In this document: one piece after another, positions 45,114-57,500 of the stretch
How the letters are laid out: the number at the start of each line of letters is the position of its first letter
Numbering within the stretch: the first letter of the stretch is position 1
NCBI GenBank assembly: GCA_002964805.2
Contig: PUDQ02000001.1
Span: forward strand, 186,001-250,000
Direction: 5' to 3'
Source of the DNA: Trametes villosa
Lineage: Eukaryota > Basidiomycota > Agaricomycetes > Polyporales > Polyporaceae
DNA: 64,000 bases
Made by a program: the position numbers and the translations under genes
The notes under the pieces: generated by a model
Databases searched by the model: none
Told to the model about the DNA's origin: nothing
Seen by the model: only the letters and a program-made list of their open reading frames with translations

Positions 45114-46221
45114 GAGACCCGTGCGGCATCTCGTCTGCTCCTCTGCCATCGCTCTCGCTTTCTTCGTCTCTCTTCCCACCCCGCGCGGCGCACTAGAAAA
45201 TGGGCCTCTCATGTATGCAGTAGTATGCCATGCTGAACACGACTCCACCACATGGGCTTCCCTCACCCCTGCCTGGGACGGTATCCCTATGTGTGCTCGC
45301 ATGAAGATCACGCCAGAAGGCGATTTCAACAGTATATAGAGCTGCATGCATGCTGGGCCGAGGGCTGCTGTCACGCAGTGTTCGAGTAGTGTGTGCTAAG
45401 ACTGCTTGGACTCTGTCACTACTCTGTCTCGTCTTTCGTGCCGAGACCTTGCCTCTCTTCACTCATGGCTTGGCTTTCAACAACGCACCGACTCGGACTC
45501 ACGTCATCACATAATCAACATCCCCGACCGTGTGTCGTGAGGATGTCTTTCATAAATCTGCGTGTAGCAGCGACTGTCACTGTTGGCGATGCGTGCAGTT
45601 GCGGCGGCAGCTCGGAAGTCGAAAGCTCAGCCTGAACGTAGCGCTAGCGCCCCTGCGAGGCGATGGCGGCCCCGCGGCGCGGACGGGGTCCGGTGGTGGC
45701 ATCGGCTGCGTCGTGCTCGCGATCGAGCCATGCCTTCAACAGCTTGCTCTCTGCCACCATGCGTCTCTGCTCATATTCCGCTCTGTATTTGTGCAACAGT
45801 TCTAAGCGGCAGACAACACCGGCCGGATAGCAACGGAGGCGAAAGCAGAACACAGCATAAGCGTGGAACAATGGCGGCCTCGTGTTGTACGTACCGGAAT
45901 GGGTGATTGGCCCCGGAAATGCCTTTTGTGCCGAGCGTTGGCCCAGCGACATTCACTCCACCCCGCTGCCACGCCAAAGCCGCTCTGCCCTGCCAGTGCA
46001 GTGCCTGTGCGAGTCTGGCGCACTTGATAAGCTCGCCGCCACCAGGGTGCAATCACTTTTCTCCGCCCCGCACACGCGTCGCCAGCTTCTCCTGGCCTCT
46101 CCGAGTCCGTGCCTCGCAATCTTCACTTCGATATCCCCGGGCTGCGCCTGGGTCTTTTCGTCGTCTCTGACCACCACCACCACCGCTCCTTCCTCCTGCA
46201 GACCCCTCCACGTTCGCCAGG
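45114..46221. other. Intergenic region between RPS29 and GH16
   Basis: 1.1 kb holding the RPS29 3' flank and the GH16 promoter. Several short frames were examined; none has a domain or signal. Near 46160 there is a CAC repeat run (ccaccaccaccacc). Confidence 0.4.
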
Positions 46222-47845
46222 ATGCGCCTCCACCTCCACATCCCACTCCTCGTCTTCCTCCTCGTCAACACCGCGCCCGCCGATGCCAACCTGCTTGCCC
46301 GGAGCTCGGAGTCGCTCGCCAGGGCCGTGAACCGCGTCCACCGGAGAGCAGCGAAGCGGAGTACAGGGCTGGCTAGGGATCTGCGCCGTGCGTTCTCCGG
46401 GATGCTCTACGACCAGGAGCTCGTCGCCGCGAACTCCCAGAAGGTCTACTGTGTCCCCGGATCGAGCTTGACGAACTCTGGCGCGAACGGAAGCGGGAGC
46501 AATGGTACATCCGATTCCTCCGCGTCCTCCTCCCCGTCTAGCACTGCGTCCTCGCGTTCGTCAGGAGCCGCTCAGCACTCGTCAACAGCGTCCGGACCTG
46601 CGCCCACGAGCAGCGGTGGCTCCACACCCTCATCGCCGTGGAAGATATTCAAGTCATACGTGCGTCCTAAGCCCGCGCTGCGTGGCGCTATAGCTGACAC
46701 ATCTCTTTAGCAAGGAGAGACGTTCTTCGATGGCTGGGACTTCTTCACCGGCAATGACCCTACGAACGGGAATGTAGACTACGTTAGCCGCAACGACGCG
46801 GTAAGCAAATTCTGCCCTCTCAAATGTACTTCCATCTGACCGCCATAACCTAGAACTCTTCCAACCTCATCGAGATCAACTCGGACGGGCACGCCATCAT
46901 GCGCGTCGAGACGACGCCGCAGGTCGCGACCGCGAACGCGCGCAAGTCCGTGCGGATCACGACGACGGACACGTACACGGGCGCGCTCGTCGTCCTCGAC
47001 GCGGTGCACATGCCGACGGGGTGCGCGACGTGGCCCGCGTTCTGGAGCAACGGCCCGGACTGGCCCAACGGCGGCGAGATCGACATCGTTGAGGGCGTGA
47101 ACGAGAACGCGGACAACCAGGCGACGATCCATACCAGCCACGGCTGCACGATCCCGTCGAGCGACAGCAGCGTGCTCAAGATCCAGGGCAGTGTCGTCGG
47201 CGGCACGAACTGCGCCGCTGCGGAGACGGGCAACGCCGGGTGCGGGATGGTCGCGAGCCAGAGCAACACGTACGGCGTCGGCTTCAACAACAACGGAGGC
47301 GGCGTGTATGCGAGTGAGTACCTTTGTTTTTCGCGTGCTGTATGCGTGAATGTGGAGTTCGGGATCTGACATGGTGCGGCGCAGTGCAATGGGTCGACAG
47401 CGGCATCTCCGTCTGGTTCTTCCCGCGGAAGTCGATTCCCTCCGACATCAGCTCCGGTGCGCCTCTGCCTGACGGCTGGGGCACGCCCATGGCGCACTGG
47501 CCCGCGAGCAGCTGCAACCCGTCGCAGTTCTTCCACGACCACTCCGCGATCTTCGACACCACACTCTGGTACGTCCTCCGTCCTCCGTCTCTCCTCTATG
47601 GATGTGTGGCTGATCAGAAGTTGCTGTGCAGTGGTGACTGGGCTGGGAACGTGTGGAACTCGGGCGGAGACTCGAGCTGCGCGGCGAAGACGAAGGTCTC
47701 CACGTGCACCGAGTACGTGCAGAACAACGGCGCCGCCTTCAACGATGCCTGTGCGTGCCTTTCATCCCGGGCTCACTCTGTCCCCGATACTGACCTGTTC
47801 GACGCAGATTGGGAAGTGAACTACGTCAAGGTGTTCCAGACGTAG
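46222..47845 (+). CDS. Secreted GH16 beta-glucanase (Lam16A-like)
   Basis: The gene starts at ATG 46222 with a signal peptide (MRLHLHIPLLVFLLVNTAPADA). A basic stretch with Kex2-type KR sites and a Ser/Thr-rich spacer of about 70 residues follow. The GH16 jelly roll covers QGETFFDGWDFFTGNDP, NGNVDYVSRNDA, MRVETTPQV, RITTTDTYTGALVV and HMPTGCATWPAFWS. Next come the catalytic motif GGEIDIVEGVNEN (E-x-D-x-x-E, both glutamates present), TYGVGFNNNGGGVYA, SVWFFPR, WGTPMAHWPASSCNPSQFF, CGDWAGNVW and YWEVNYVKVFQT. The domain closely follows Phanerochaete Lam16A as I recall it. Such enzymes cut beta-1,3(1,6)-glucans of fungal walls or extracellular glucan. Five or six exons. The GH16 core is complete. 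The N-terminal spacer is an addition relative to Lam16A. Confidence 0.93.
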
Positions 47846-48587
47846 AGTACTGCGCACGCACGCACGCACGCGCCGCTTATCTAGGGGACCCTGGTGGTTC
47901 GGGCGGGATTCGGATTTAGACACGACGTATGTCACGACACCTATACGCACGGGGCTGGATGCAGATGTATCGTATCATTTGGTGTATCATGTTAGGGTCA
48001 ATGCAGGTTTGTTATTGGAATGTCCGTGTGTGTGTGTGCTGCAGAGCGCTCCGGGGAATTGTATCCGGGCCAAGTAGGCCAAAAATATGCGAGGTCATTT
48101 GACTGCAGAAGAATGCGCCCGCAGAACAGAAACCGCATAACGACGGGATGACGACCTCACTGCATGCGAGCACGAACATCGTGAACGAACACGCAGCTTG
48201 AAGAGACGTTGTACTGCAGCGCAGCGGCGCCGAAAGCCCGAAAAGTATCCACATTTGGACAGAAACACTGCCACCGGGGGCCGAAGCACGAGGAAAGAGT
48301 CCGCCAAGCGGATGATCCGCCACCCCCTGCAAGTGGCGCCAGTCCGGTATCGCCCCGCTTGTTTGATTTTGGGCGTTGAGTCGGACGAGCTTTCTCTTCC
48401 GTAAACCCTCACTTCGTGGGAAGGGTACCGGCATAACTGCAAGTTCAATTGCCCCAGGTCAAACGCTACGCACTCAGCGTTCGACCGCCACGACCTCGTC
48501 AAGACGTCGTCTCCCATTAGCCCCTGAGTGCTAGTACAGGCTTCTGCCCAACCCTTCGACACGCGCGACACGCACAAGACTGCAAAG
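47846..48587. other. Intergenic region between GH16 and MFS transporter
   Basis: About 740 bp with a short run of cgca repeats just after the GH16 stop and a (tg)n run near 48030. It holds the promoter of the transporter at its right end. No gene seen. Confidence 0.4.
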
Positions 48588-50839
48588 ATGTCGACCGCAC
48601 ACGAGTACCCACCCAACGGGGCGAACGAGAAGGATGCGAGCCCAGCCGCCAAGGCCGAGCAGAAGCGGCCGTGGGGGCTCGAATGGCGCAGTTCCATCTG
48701 GTTTATCACCCTCAGTAAGATTCGGATGTACACCAGCGTGTTAGAGAGATCCCGCTCACGAACCTTGCCCTATGCACAGTTGTTGGAATAGGTGGGGGAG
48801 CTCGCTGCGATCATTGACGTTCAGCGGCTCACCGACAAATTCACAGCCATCTCGACCGACTTGCTAATTTATTCGATGATCGTCCCCATTATCCCCTTCC
48901 GCCTTCAGAGCCTGGGATATGAGGGTGTTTCCGGCTTGGTCGGCTGGCTGCTCTTTGCCTATGTGAGTCGTGCGGAAACTGTACGCGCGTGTCTCTGACT
49001 GACGCGGATTTTAGTCCGGTGCGATCGTGATATGTCAGTAAACATCGTCCCCGCAAGTGCTGCTCCTTACAAAGTTTTTGCTGACGTTGCCGCTCGCAGT
49101 TACGCCGCCGATCGCATTCCTCTCGGAGATGTACAAAAACCGCAAGATCCCGCTGCTGGCCGGCCAGGCCGCACTTATCGGCTCACAGGTGCTGCTCATG
49201 GAGGCTCCCGCGTTCTGGGTCATGGTGCTCGCGCGAATCGCCCAGGGTATCAGCGCCTGCGTCATCTGGGTCGTCGGTCTGGCTTTACTGTAAGCACACC
49301 GTCATTCACGGCTGCGCTCAACAGTACTCAAACGCAACAATAGCTGCGACACTGTGCCCGAGAAGATCGTAGGCAGTAAGTGCTAGAACTGATCACGGAC
49401 GACGCCGTGCTCATCGCTACCGTGAACTCGCAGAGCAACTTGGCCTAGCCATGATGGGAATGTCTCTAGGGTACGCCTACCACCGCCCTCCTCACCCGCG
49501 CCCTCCTGACCTCGTTACAGCTTCCTCATCGGCCCCCCAGTAGCCGGCGCGCTCGACGATCGGTTCGGCTTCCGCGCGCCCTTCATCTTTGGTATCATCA
49601 TTACCGCGCTGGAGCTCATCGGCCGGCTGCTCATCATCGAGCGCTCCGCCGCCGAGCGCATGGACGCGTCCTTCACGACGCTCGTCGCGCGCAACGGCTC
49701 CGCGCGCAACGTCGCATACGGCTCCGTCGAGGCGGAGAAGCGCGAGGAGCAGCCGACCGTGACCGAGGTCCGCCCCGAGGGCGAGGACGGTCAGATCACA
49801 GAAACGCCAACGCGCGTGCCGTCGCGCACGCCCACTGTGACCGCCGCCCAGGGGCAGACGCAGGCGCATGAGGACCCGGTGCAGCTCTCCATCCCGGGGC
49901 TGCTCATCAAGCTGCTCAAGTCGCCCCGCGCGCTCTCCGCCGTCTTCCTCACGCTCAGCTTCGGGTGCGTAGATATGCATCCCAGCCAGGCAGGGTCTCT
50001 AATACCCTGGACAGCATCATGATCAGCAGTATAGAGCCGGTACTCCCGCTCTACCTGCAGTCCACCTACGGCCTCGACGTCTCCAAGATCGGCCTGATCT
50101 ACATCGCCGCCGTCGTCCCGTCGTTCATATGTACGTTTCTCGCACGCAGCCCCTCTCCTCTTATGCGCAGCTGAATGGTGGGCACGCAGCCTCGCCGCTT
50201 AGTGGCTGGTACGCCGACCGTGGCGGCACGATCGTGAGCACGGCGATCTGCCTCATCGGTGCGCTCCCTTTCTGGGCCCTCGTCTTCATCCACGTGAACC
50301 TCGCGTACTTCCTCGTCATGTTCACCTTCCTCAGTAAGCCTCTCACTCTGTCGCATAGCCGGTGTTCTAATCGCTGACGTTCTCCTACCGCGCAGATCTG
50401 TTCATGACGGGGACGATCTCGCCGGTCACGGCCGAGTTCGCAGCGGTGACGAGGAGCCTGAAGGGCGTAGGATGTAAGCCGCTCCCATTCCCCTCGCCGA
50501 CCGCGCATACCGAATGACCACGCATCTGCAGATGGCCACGTCTACGGCGCGTTCAACGTCGCATACGGCCTCGGCTCCGCCAGTAAGTCCTTCCCTCTCG
50601 CCCCTACGACCGCCCGCTCACCCACGCAAACAGTCGGCCCCGTCATCGGCGGTCAGCTCTACGACCACCTGAGCCCGCAGACGGGCTGGATGGCGCTGTG
50701 CCTGTTCAACGCGGGTCTCGCGCTCGTCAGCCTCGTCGTGACGGCGTGCTACTACGGCGAGCCGACGGTCGTGCAGCGCGTCATGCGCTACCTCCGCAGC
50801 CGCCGCGAGGGGCCGTCGGCCGACGTTGCTGCTGCATGA
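48588..50839 (+). CDS. MFS transporter, DHA1 / vesicular-amine-transporter-like
   Basis: Start ATG 48588; first exons 48588-48714, 48780-48791 (12 nt), 48847-48962, 49015-49033 (19 nt) and from 49100; stop at 50839. The protein has the 12-TM MFS pattern. TM1 contains SIWFITLIVGIAISTDLLIY, then PFRLQSLGYEGVSGLVGWLL, SGAIVIFTPPIAFLSEMYKN (motif A-like loop with R), RIAQGISACVIWVVGLALL, CDTVPEKIVG and MSLGFLIGPPVAGALDDRFG. A large cytosolic loop of about 110 residues (Thr/Glu-rich) separates the halves. The second half includes ISSIEPVLPLYLQSTYGLD, SPLSGWYADRGG and VAYGLGSAIGPVIGGQLYD. Proton-drug or amine antiport is the family role. The substrate cannot be deduced. The DTVP and G-PVAG motifs fit the DHA1 antiporters. 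Confidence 0.9.
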
Positions 50840-51507
50840 GCACGTCCACCCCCCGAGGAGTCGCTCCTCTTCTTAGAGCTGCTAGATATGTACCAGATCT
50901 CCACAAGAGCACATCACTACACGCGGAGTTGCTTACGATTTACGAACCGCTCAGAACCATACATGTACATCACCACTCCTATACTCATGCTCAATATCAA
51001 TACTCAAGTACTCACCAGTCACCATCGAACCTGAGGCTTGAGGCCTGAACTCACGCCGCCGAGCCACCAGTGGATATTCCAGACACTTCATCCATTATAC
51101 TGCGAATGTCGTCGTAAGACTCTATAAGCGGCGTGTATGTCCGCAGCGGCACGAGAGGGGATGAGCCGGGTCACGGTAGCACGGATGGGCGCGACCGCAG
51201 GCCTAGCGATAAACAAGCCTCGGGGTCGGGGAGCAGGGAGTAATGAGAGAGACATAGCTACATATGCTGGCGGACATGCTATGGTGGTATCAGGGACGGG
51301 TACATTGTACGTAGTGGTAGGGGTAGCGCTATACATATGTATATTGTATGTCTGCATCTGTGTGTAATCGTAGCGGTAGTGGGCGAGGGTAGAGTACAGC
51401 GGCACATGGTCAAGGAAGAGAGACGGAATTACAAGCGGGACGGGAAGAGCAATGCGATACAAAGCAACTCGACGGACAGAGAAAATACGATGCAGCCGGC
51501 GGGGCAG
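50840..51507. other. Convergent 3' intergenic region (MFS / histidine kinase)
   Basis: 670 bp between facing stop codons. An AT-rich part near 51300-51360 (gtatattgtatg) may hold polyadenylation signals. No gene recognised. Confidence 0.4.
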
Positions 51508-54500
51508 CTATGGTGGTGTAGGAGGCGGGGAGGCGTTTTGCGCCGGTATGGGAGGCCCAAACTGTCCGAGAAGCGACAGCAAGTCGTCTACGCAAGAGTT
51601 AGCTAGTAATCTCGCGGAGGCTGCCGGTCATCCACGTACTCTTCTTCAAGGGTTTGCTGAAGAAGCCATTCATGCCCGCGCTTAGGCACAACTGCTTCGT
51701 CGACTCTTGGCAGTCTGCACTTAGCGCGACAACTCACGAGATAGCCGTTAGCGGCGCGGTTAGGTATCAGACGACTTTGTACTCACTAGGCAACAGTATA
51801 GGCACTTTGCGCTTCCCTTCTGCAATGCGTATACGTTTACACGCCTCTACACCATCGCATATTGGCATGTCTGAGGGGTATGATGAGCTTCGCGTTACTG
51901 CTTGTGATCAAGATGTCCACGTACGGTGATCAAACAGCGCTACACTGAAGTGTCCCGGCTCATGTCGCTCCCATTCTGAGATCGGCATGAGCGTCGCTCT
52001 GGCAAGACAAAGATATCCACATACCAGCTATCGCCTCCTCGCCGTTCGACGTAGCGACGACATTCAGCTCGTACCGCTCCAGCTGCTTCATCAGAAGCTT
52101 CTGGGCGACCGGGTTGTCTGTGGGTAGAGCGCGACCCCTAAGCAGCGATTCCCAAAACATAACTCATGCCAACGCACCTTCCGCCACCAAAACGTTCCCG
52201 AACAACGTCCTCTGAGCCAGCGCTTCCTCTTCGCGCAGCTCCGAAGCGTTGACAACCGGCCGGATCGGCACCTGGTCGAGGACGTTCTTGAGACTCGCGA
52301 GCATCTGCAAGAGCTTGTGCTGTCTCGGCGGCTTCGTCATCCGCGTCATCCCCGGCGCCGTCTCCGTGTCGTTCCGCAACATCGGTGCGCCCGCCAAGTT
52401 GTCCGTCGTCGGCGTGAACAGGTGTATCACCTTCGTGTCCTTGAGCGCCGGGTACGGGAGCGAGCGCACGACACGCGCGAGGTCGTCGGCGCGGTGCTCG
52501 GACTGGTCGTCGAGGATGACGAAGTCGAGCGGCTGCGTCGCGTACTCGGAGTTGCGCAGGAAGCGGTCCGCGTCGTCGATCGACGGCACGGCGGTGATCG
52601 TGAACCCGCTCAGCATCGTCCCGAGCATCGAGATCGTCGCGCTCGAGCCGGAGCTAATCAGCAGGCGGGGCGGGCGGGTCTTCGCGAGGGTCTCCTTCAA
52701 CTTCTCGATCTCTTGGAGGGATTGCTGCGACTCCTCGGACTCGAAGATCTTCACGGGGATGGTGAACCAGAATGTCGACCCAACGCCGAGCTCTGATTGC
52801 ACGCCGATGACACCGCCCATGAGTTTGACGAGCTGTCGAGAGATGGAGAGCCCAAGACCGGTCCCGCCGAATCGCCGTGTGGACGAGTTGTCTGCTTGCT
52901 GGAAGGGAACGAAGAGCTGGTCGACATCGCTAGAAAGGATATCGTTAGCATCCCTAGACATCCTTCATCAAACTTGTACTCACGAAGAGCTCAATCCTAT
53001 GCCGGTATCCCTATGTAGCAGAAGCGTGGTGAGCAACTCTATGCGGCAATGATGAAGGACGTTTTGCGTACTGTATTGAGAACTTGAGATGCACATCTGT
53101 CGCTGTCCGCGGCTGGGTCATATCGACAGCGCAGGTCACTCGTACAAACCCGCTTGCTGTGAACTTCACGGCGTTGCCGATCAAGTTCATCAACACTGCG
53201 ACACTATGTCAGTCCTGTTCGAATATACCTGAGCGGGCGGAACATACCTTGGCGAATTCGAGCATAGTCCGCTTTGACCCATGGCGGCACAGTAGGCTCG
53301 ATGTTGAACGAGAGGTCGAGCTTCTTGGCAGCCATAGGTAACAGCAGCTCCATGCAGTCCTGTCGAAAGATGAGCATGCTACTGAGTTGAGCATTTCGTA
53401 TAACGTACCGCAAGCAGATTCTCTACTGAGAAGCCAGAGTACTCGAGCTTCACCGCTGCAACTAACGTGAGCAAAGACGCCCTTCTACAGTATATGAAGC
53501 ACATACCGTCAGCTTCAAGCTTGCTGTAGTCCAAAATAGAGTCGATGATCTAGGGTACCACTGTAAGCCCACATCCGGAGGCGCCGATAGCTGTAGATTC
53601 GTACCTTCAGCAGGAGTTCACAAGACTGCTTCGCGGTTTGCACTACGGATACAGATGAGCGCCTGTCACGGTGAGTAGCACGATCCATTATGCGCTTACC
53701 GATCTCCCTTTGACCCGCATTTAGCTCGGTTCCACTCAAAATATCCAGGAGACCGTAGAACGAGCTACATGAGAATGTTAGTGATACTCGAGGCTATACT
53801 ACCAGATTTAAACCGACCTGAACGGCGTCCGCAACTCGTGGCTCATTGACGCCAAGAAGTTGCTCTTGATCTATAAACCAGTACGATTAGCACCTTCGCG
53901 ACGACATTATCGTCAGTTACAAGCATACCTTCGTCGCCTTCAACGCATCCTCGCGGCTCTTCCTTGCAGCCTCCAGCGCATCCCTCTGCGCCGAGATCAT
54001 CTTCAAGTTCTCCTTCGTCCCCGCCTGCACGGACCGGAACAGGAGCGCGTTCGAGATGCCGATGCTCGCCTGCTGGCAAAGCAACGTGAGCATCGTCACC
54101 ACGTTAGGCGAGAACGCGTATTTCGACGCGAGGTACACCGCGCCGAACGTCTGCCCGCGGTTGCTGAAGATCGGGATGCAGATCACGGAGCGGTGCGGAC
54201 TCTGCTGCGCCTCGGACGCGAAGCGCGGCTCGGCCGTGATGTCCTCGTAGTACACGCGCTCCTTGGTGTTCAGAGCTGGTGCGGCGTTAGGTAGGCGCGA
54301 GGGGAGAGTAAGGGTAGGCAAGACGTACCATGCTGAATGATGGTCCGTTTGAGGGGATCGGAGATTGAGCGGATTGGTAGCGGGTTCCTGGGGAGTACCG
54401 TGAGGAAGTAGCGGGTGGGTGAATGAAAGCGACCCACTCGTGCACTTTGCATGCGTCGGGAGGACTCATGCTCGTCGCGACCGTGTAGTCACCAGCCTCA

Positions 54501-57500
54501 CGTGCAATGACAACACAGGTGCTTTGACTGCCCGATACCTCTGTATGTCTGTGAGACACTGCAGCATCTTGATGGGAATACATATACTCACCGGTCGAGA
54601 TCTCGGTCAGCCGTTGGAGGGCCATCGAGAGGTTGATGTCGCCGGAGATCTCTTTGCTCCACTTCAGAATCGAAGCGAGGTCGGCCGCAGTCAGCGTCGA
54701 GATCTGTTCCTCTTCCGTTGCCTCCAAGCTGGTGCGCTCGAAGTTGCCGTGCAGGCCTGGCTGAGCAGCGATGACCATGCTGTCAGTTTGTACGGCGACA
54801 TCGGCTGAGAAGATGTGTCGTTTAAGGGGAGCCGGCTGCGAACGAGTCTCCAGGAGTGATGAGAGGTAGGTGCTACACATACAGTCAGCAGAGCAGCGTC
54901 AGAGAAGCTACCGGGAACTTACACAAGACCTCGGGCGCCCCACTGCGCTTGCCGAGCAATGCCTCGACGCTGCAACTCGCCTCCCAAACCTTCCACACCA
55001 CATCGCACGAAATGGCTTCCTTGCTGTGGGGTGGTCAGTCTCCGTCCATTGAGACGAGGGGAAATGTTGCTGACCAAATAGAGGCCCCAGCCGCCTTCTA
55101 GCAGCCAGTCGTTGTTGACGGCAAGCCTACAGCAGGGTAAGCGCCCTAATCCCTCCCCGACGGATAAAGTACTCACTTGACTGCAACATCGTAGAGCTTG
55201 TTCGCATCGGGGTTATTCATCAGCGATGCCATCTCGGCGTCCTACGCACCCAATTAGTGCTGCATCTAGCTAAGTGACGAGAGCACGTACAATGAGTGCA
55301 ACCCATGTGCTCGTGTTGACTGGACTTGGTGATAGCCATCTTATTCGGTGCGTTAGATATAGCGTTGTAATAGTTACTAGTCTGACTTACTTCCGGATGT
55401 AAGACTGATTAGTCTCGACCTGTTTGAAGTAACGCGTGCGTTCGTCCGGCGCCATGCCTCCTTTCCTCAAACAGTGAATCAACGCCAAGCTGTGGAAGAA
55501 CAGGGAATAGCGGGTGTGTCGGTGACTGAGGGAATGTTAGTGGCGAAATTGAACCCTTCAGGGCGAGATACATACTTAGGGTTACTGTCGCGAGTCTCGT
55601 ATACGTAGAAGCCGAGTTTGGCGGCCTCCTCTACATAACCAAGGGAGAAGAGTCCGACGACCTTTGACGAGAGTTAATACGAGGCACTTGATCAAGCTCT
55701 CAGCCACATACCTTGAACGCATTATACCTGCAAGACCGGTCAGTAAACTAGTACTTTTTGGCGCCCACACGAAAACATACCAATTCATGGCGACCTTGAT
55801 GGTCCCGAGAGCTTCCACTTGGGCGAGGTACTCAGACTCCTTGTACGTCTCAGTATCGAACGCCGTCTCCGCGGACTGCGCGATCGTATAGCCGCCCATA
55901 GCGCGGATGCAGTTCAACGTCCCTTGCGCAAGAACGGCAATGTCTCCACTTGGCGCCCAAAGCGAGATGTCGGACACGGCCTCTTCCGCCGCGATGACGA
56001 GCTCGCTCACTGTCCGACGATGAGCGGCGGGCGATCATCAAGACTGCTGAACGAGACTTACTGTGGTCGCAAATGTATAGCCGTGTGACGATCAAGTGAG
56101 CCGTGGCGAAACTCGTGTATATCCTGCGCGCCGCTGCGTCAGCGCCCTCCCCGCTTCCCACACGGTAGTTAGCACGCACCTGTCGCCTGCACTCTGGCCG
56201 TACTTGATGGCCTCCTCGAGCCTGGGCACGTTCGCCCGGATGTGGACGTTGTCGAAGCCGGAGACCATGATCGAGAACAAGAGCAGTGCACGACTTGAAC
56301 GAGCAGGTCAGATCAGGGTTTGACGAAAGAGGGGCACGGCGGGCACTGGGCGAGAGCGGGACGCACCACTTCTCGAAGCTGCTGCCGTACTGGTCCGCGA
56401 TCCGCAGAGCGAGCTTGCCAAGGTCGGCCGAGAATCGGTACAGTTCCCGTCGCTCTGCCGCCGCTGCGTGAGATGGGGTGAGGACGGGTGACGCACACAC
56501 GGCACTCAATCGGGCGCACCTCCAAGTGCCCAGAAGAACCCCAGCGCCGTGCCAGGGCACATCCCCGCGCTGCCCGATCCGTCAGAAGTGCACGGACGCT
56601 GCCTTTTGCGGCGCGACTTACCGTAAAGCAAGCTGGATGGTCTGGGGAGGAGTCAGGCAAGCGTTTAGCGTTCGACAACGACTCCACGCACCGTGAGGCC
56701 TATGACGTCGGCGAAGCCCTCGCCCGTGCTCCAGTACGCGTTCGTGCCTGTGTGCGGTGCCATCCTGCATCAGATCGAGGGAGCTAGGACGGGCAAGGGG
56801 AGACACAAACCGGCGTCGTTGAGTAGCGCAATTGCCAGATCCGTCCGGCTATCGCGGGCGCGCGGGATGGAGAGGATGTCGTCGAAGCCGACCGCCAATA
56901 TCTCGTTCTTGACCTGCTCAAACATGATGTCCGCCTCCCGCCGCGTCGGCGCTGCATTGACGTCGACTCCGAGCAGGTGCAGCCCCAGAATGTTGTCATT
57001 CAGCGCCGCGGAGTAGTTCCCCCGCATCCAGTGGTTCCGCGATCGCAGCCGGAGCAGCCGGGCCTTCTCCTCTGCGCTCTCGCACCGGATCAGGCACTCC
57101 TGCAGCAGGTTGTCCGACAGATTGAACTCGGCCTTCCACGTGTACAGTCTGTCGGTGCGGCTCAGTGCCTCGTACGGACAGATGTGGAAGGAATGTGCTC
57201 ACTCGGCTAGGCGTATATAGAGCGAGGACGTCCGGACCGGGTCGGTCTTCCATGAATTCTCGTCCAGTAATGAACGCGCGTTCATGTATGATTGAAGCGC
57301 GAGCTGCGTAGATGGCGTTAAGCAACAAGCCGCCGCAGCTCCGCGGCAGGACTTACCTCATGAGCACCCCGGGCCCTCGCAGAGTCGCCGGCATCTATGG
57401 ACATCTCTAGCAGCTCGTCGCGCTTCGAGTGCTCCCGAAGTAGCGGCAGGCACCGCTTGGCATGTTCCGCTATGCGATAAATATCCGGTGTCGACTCGTG

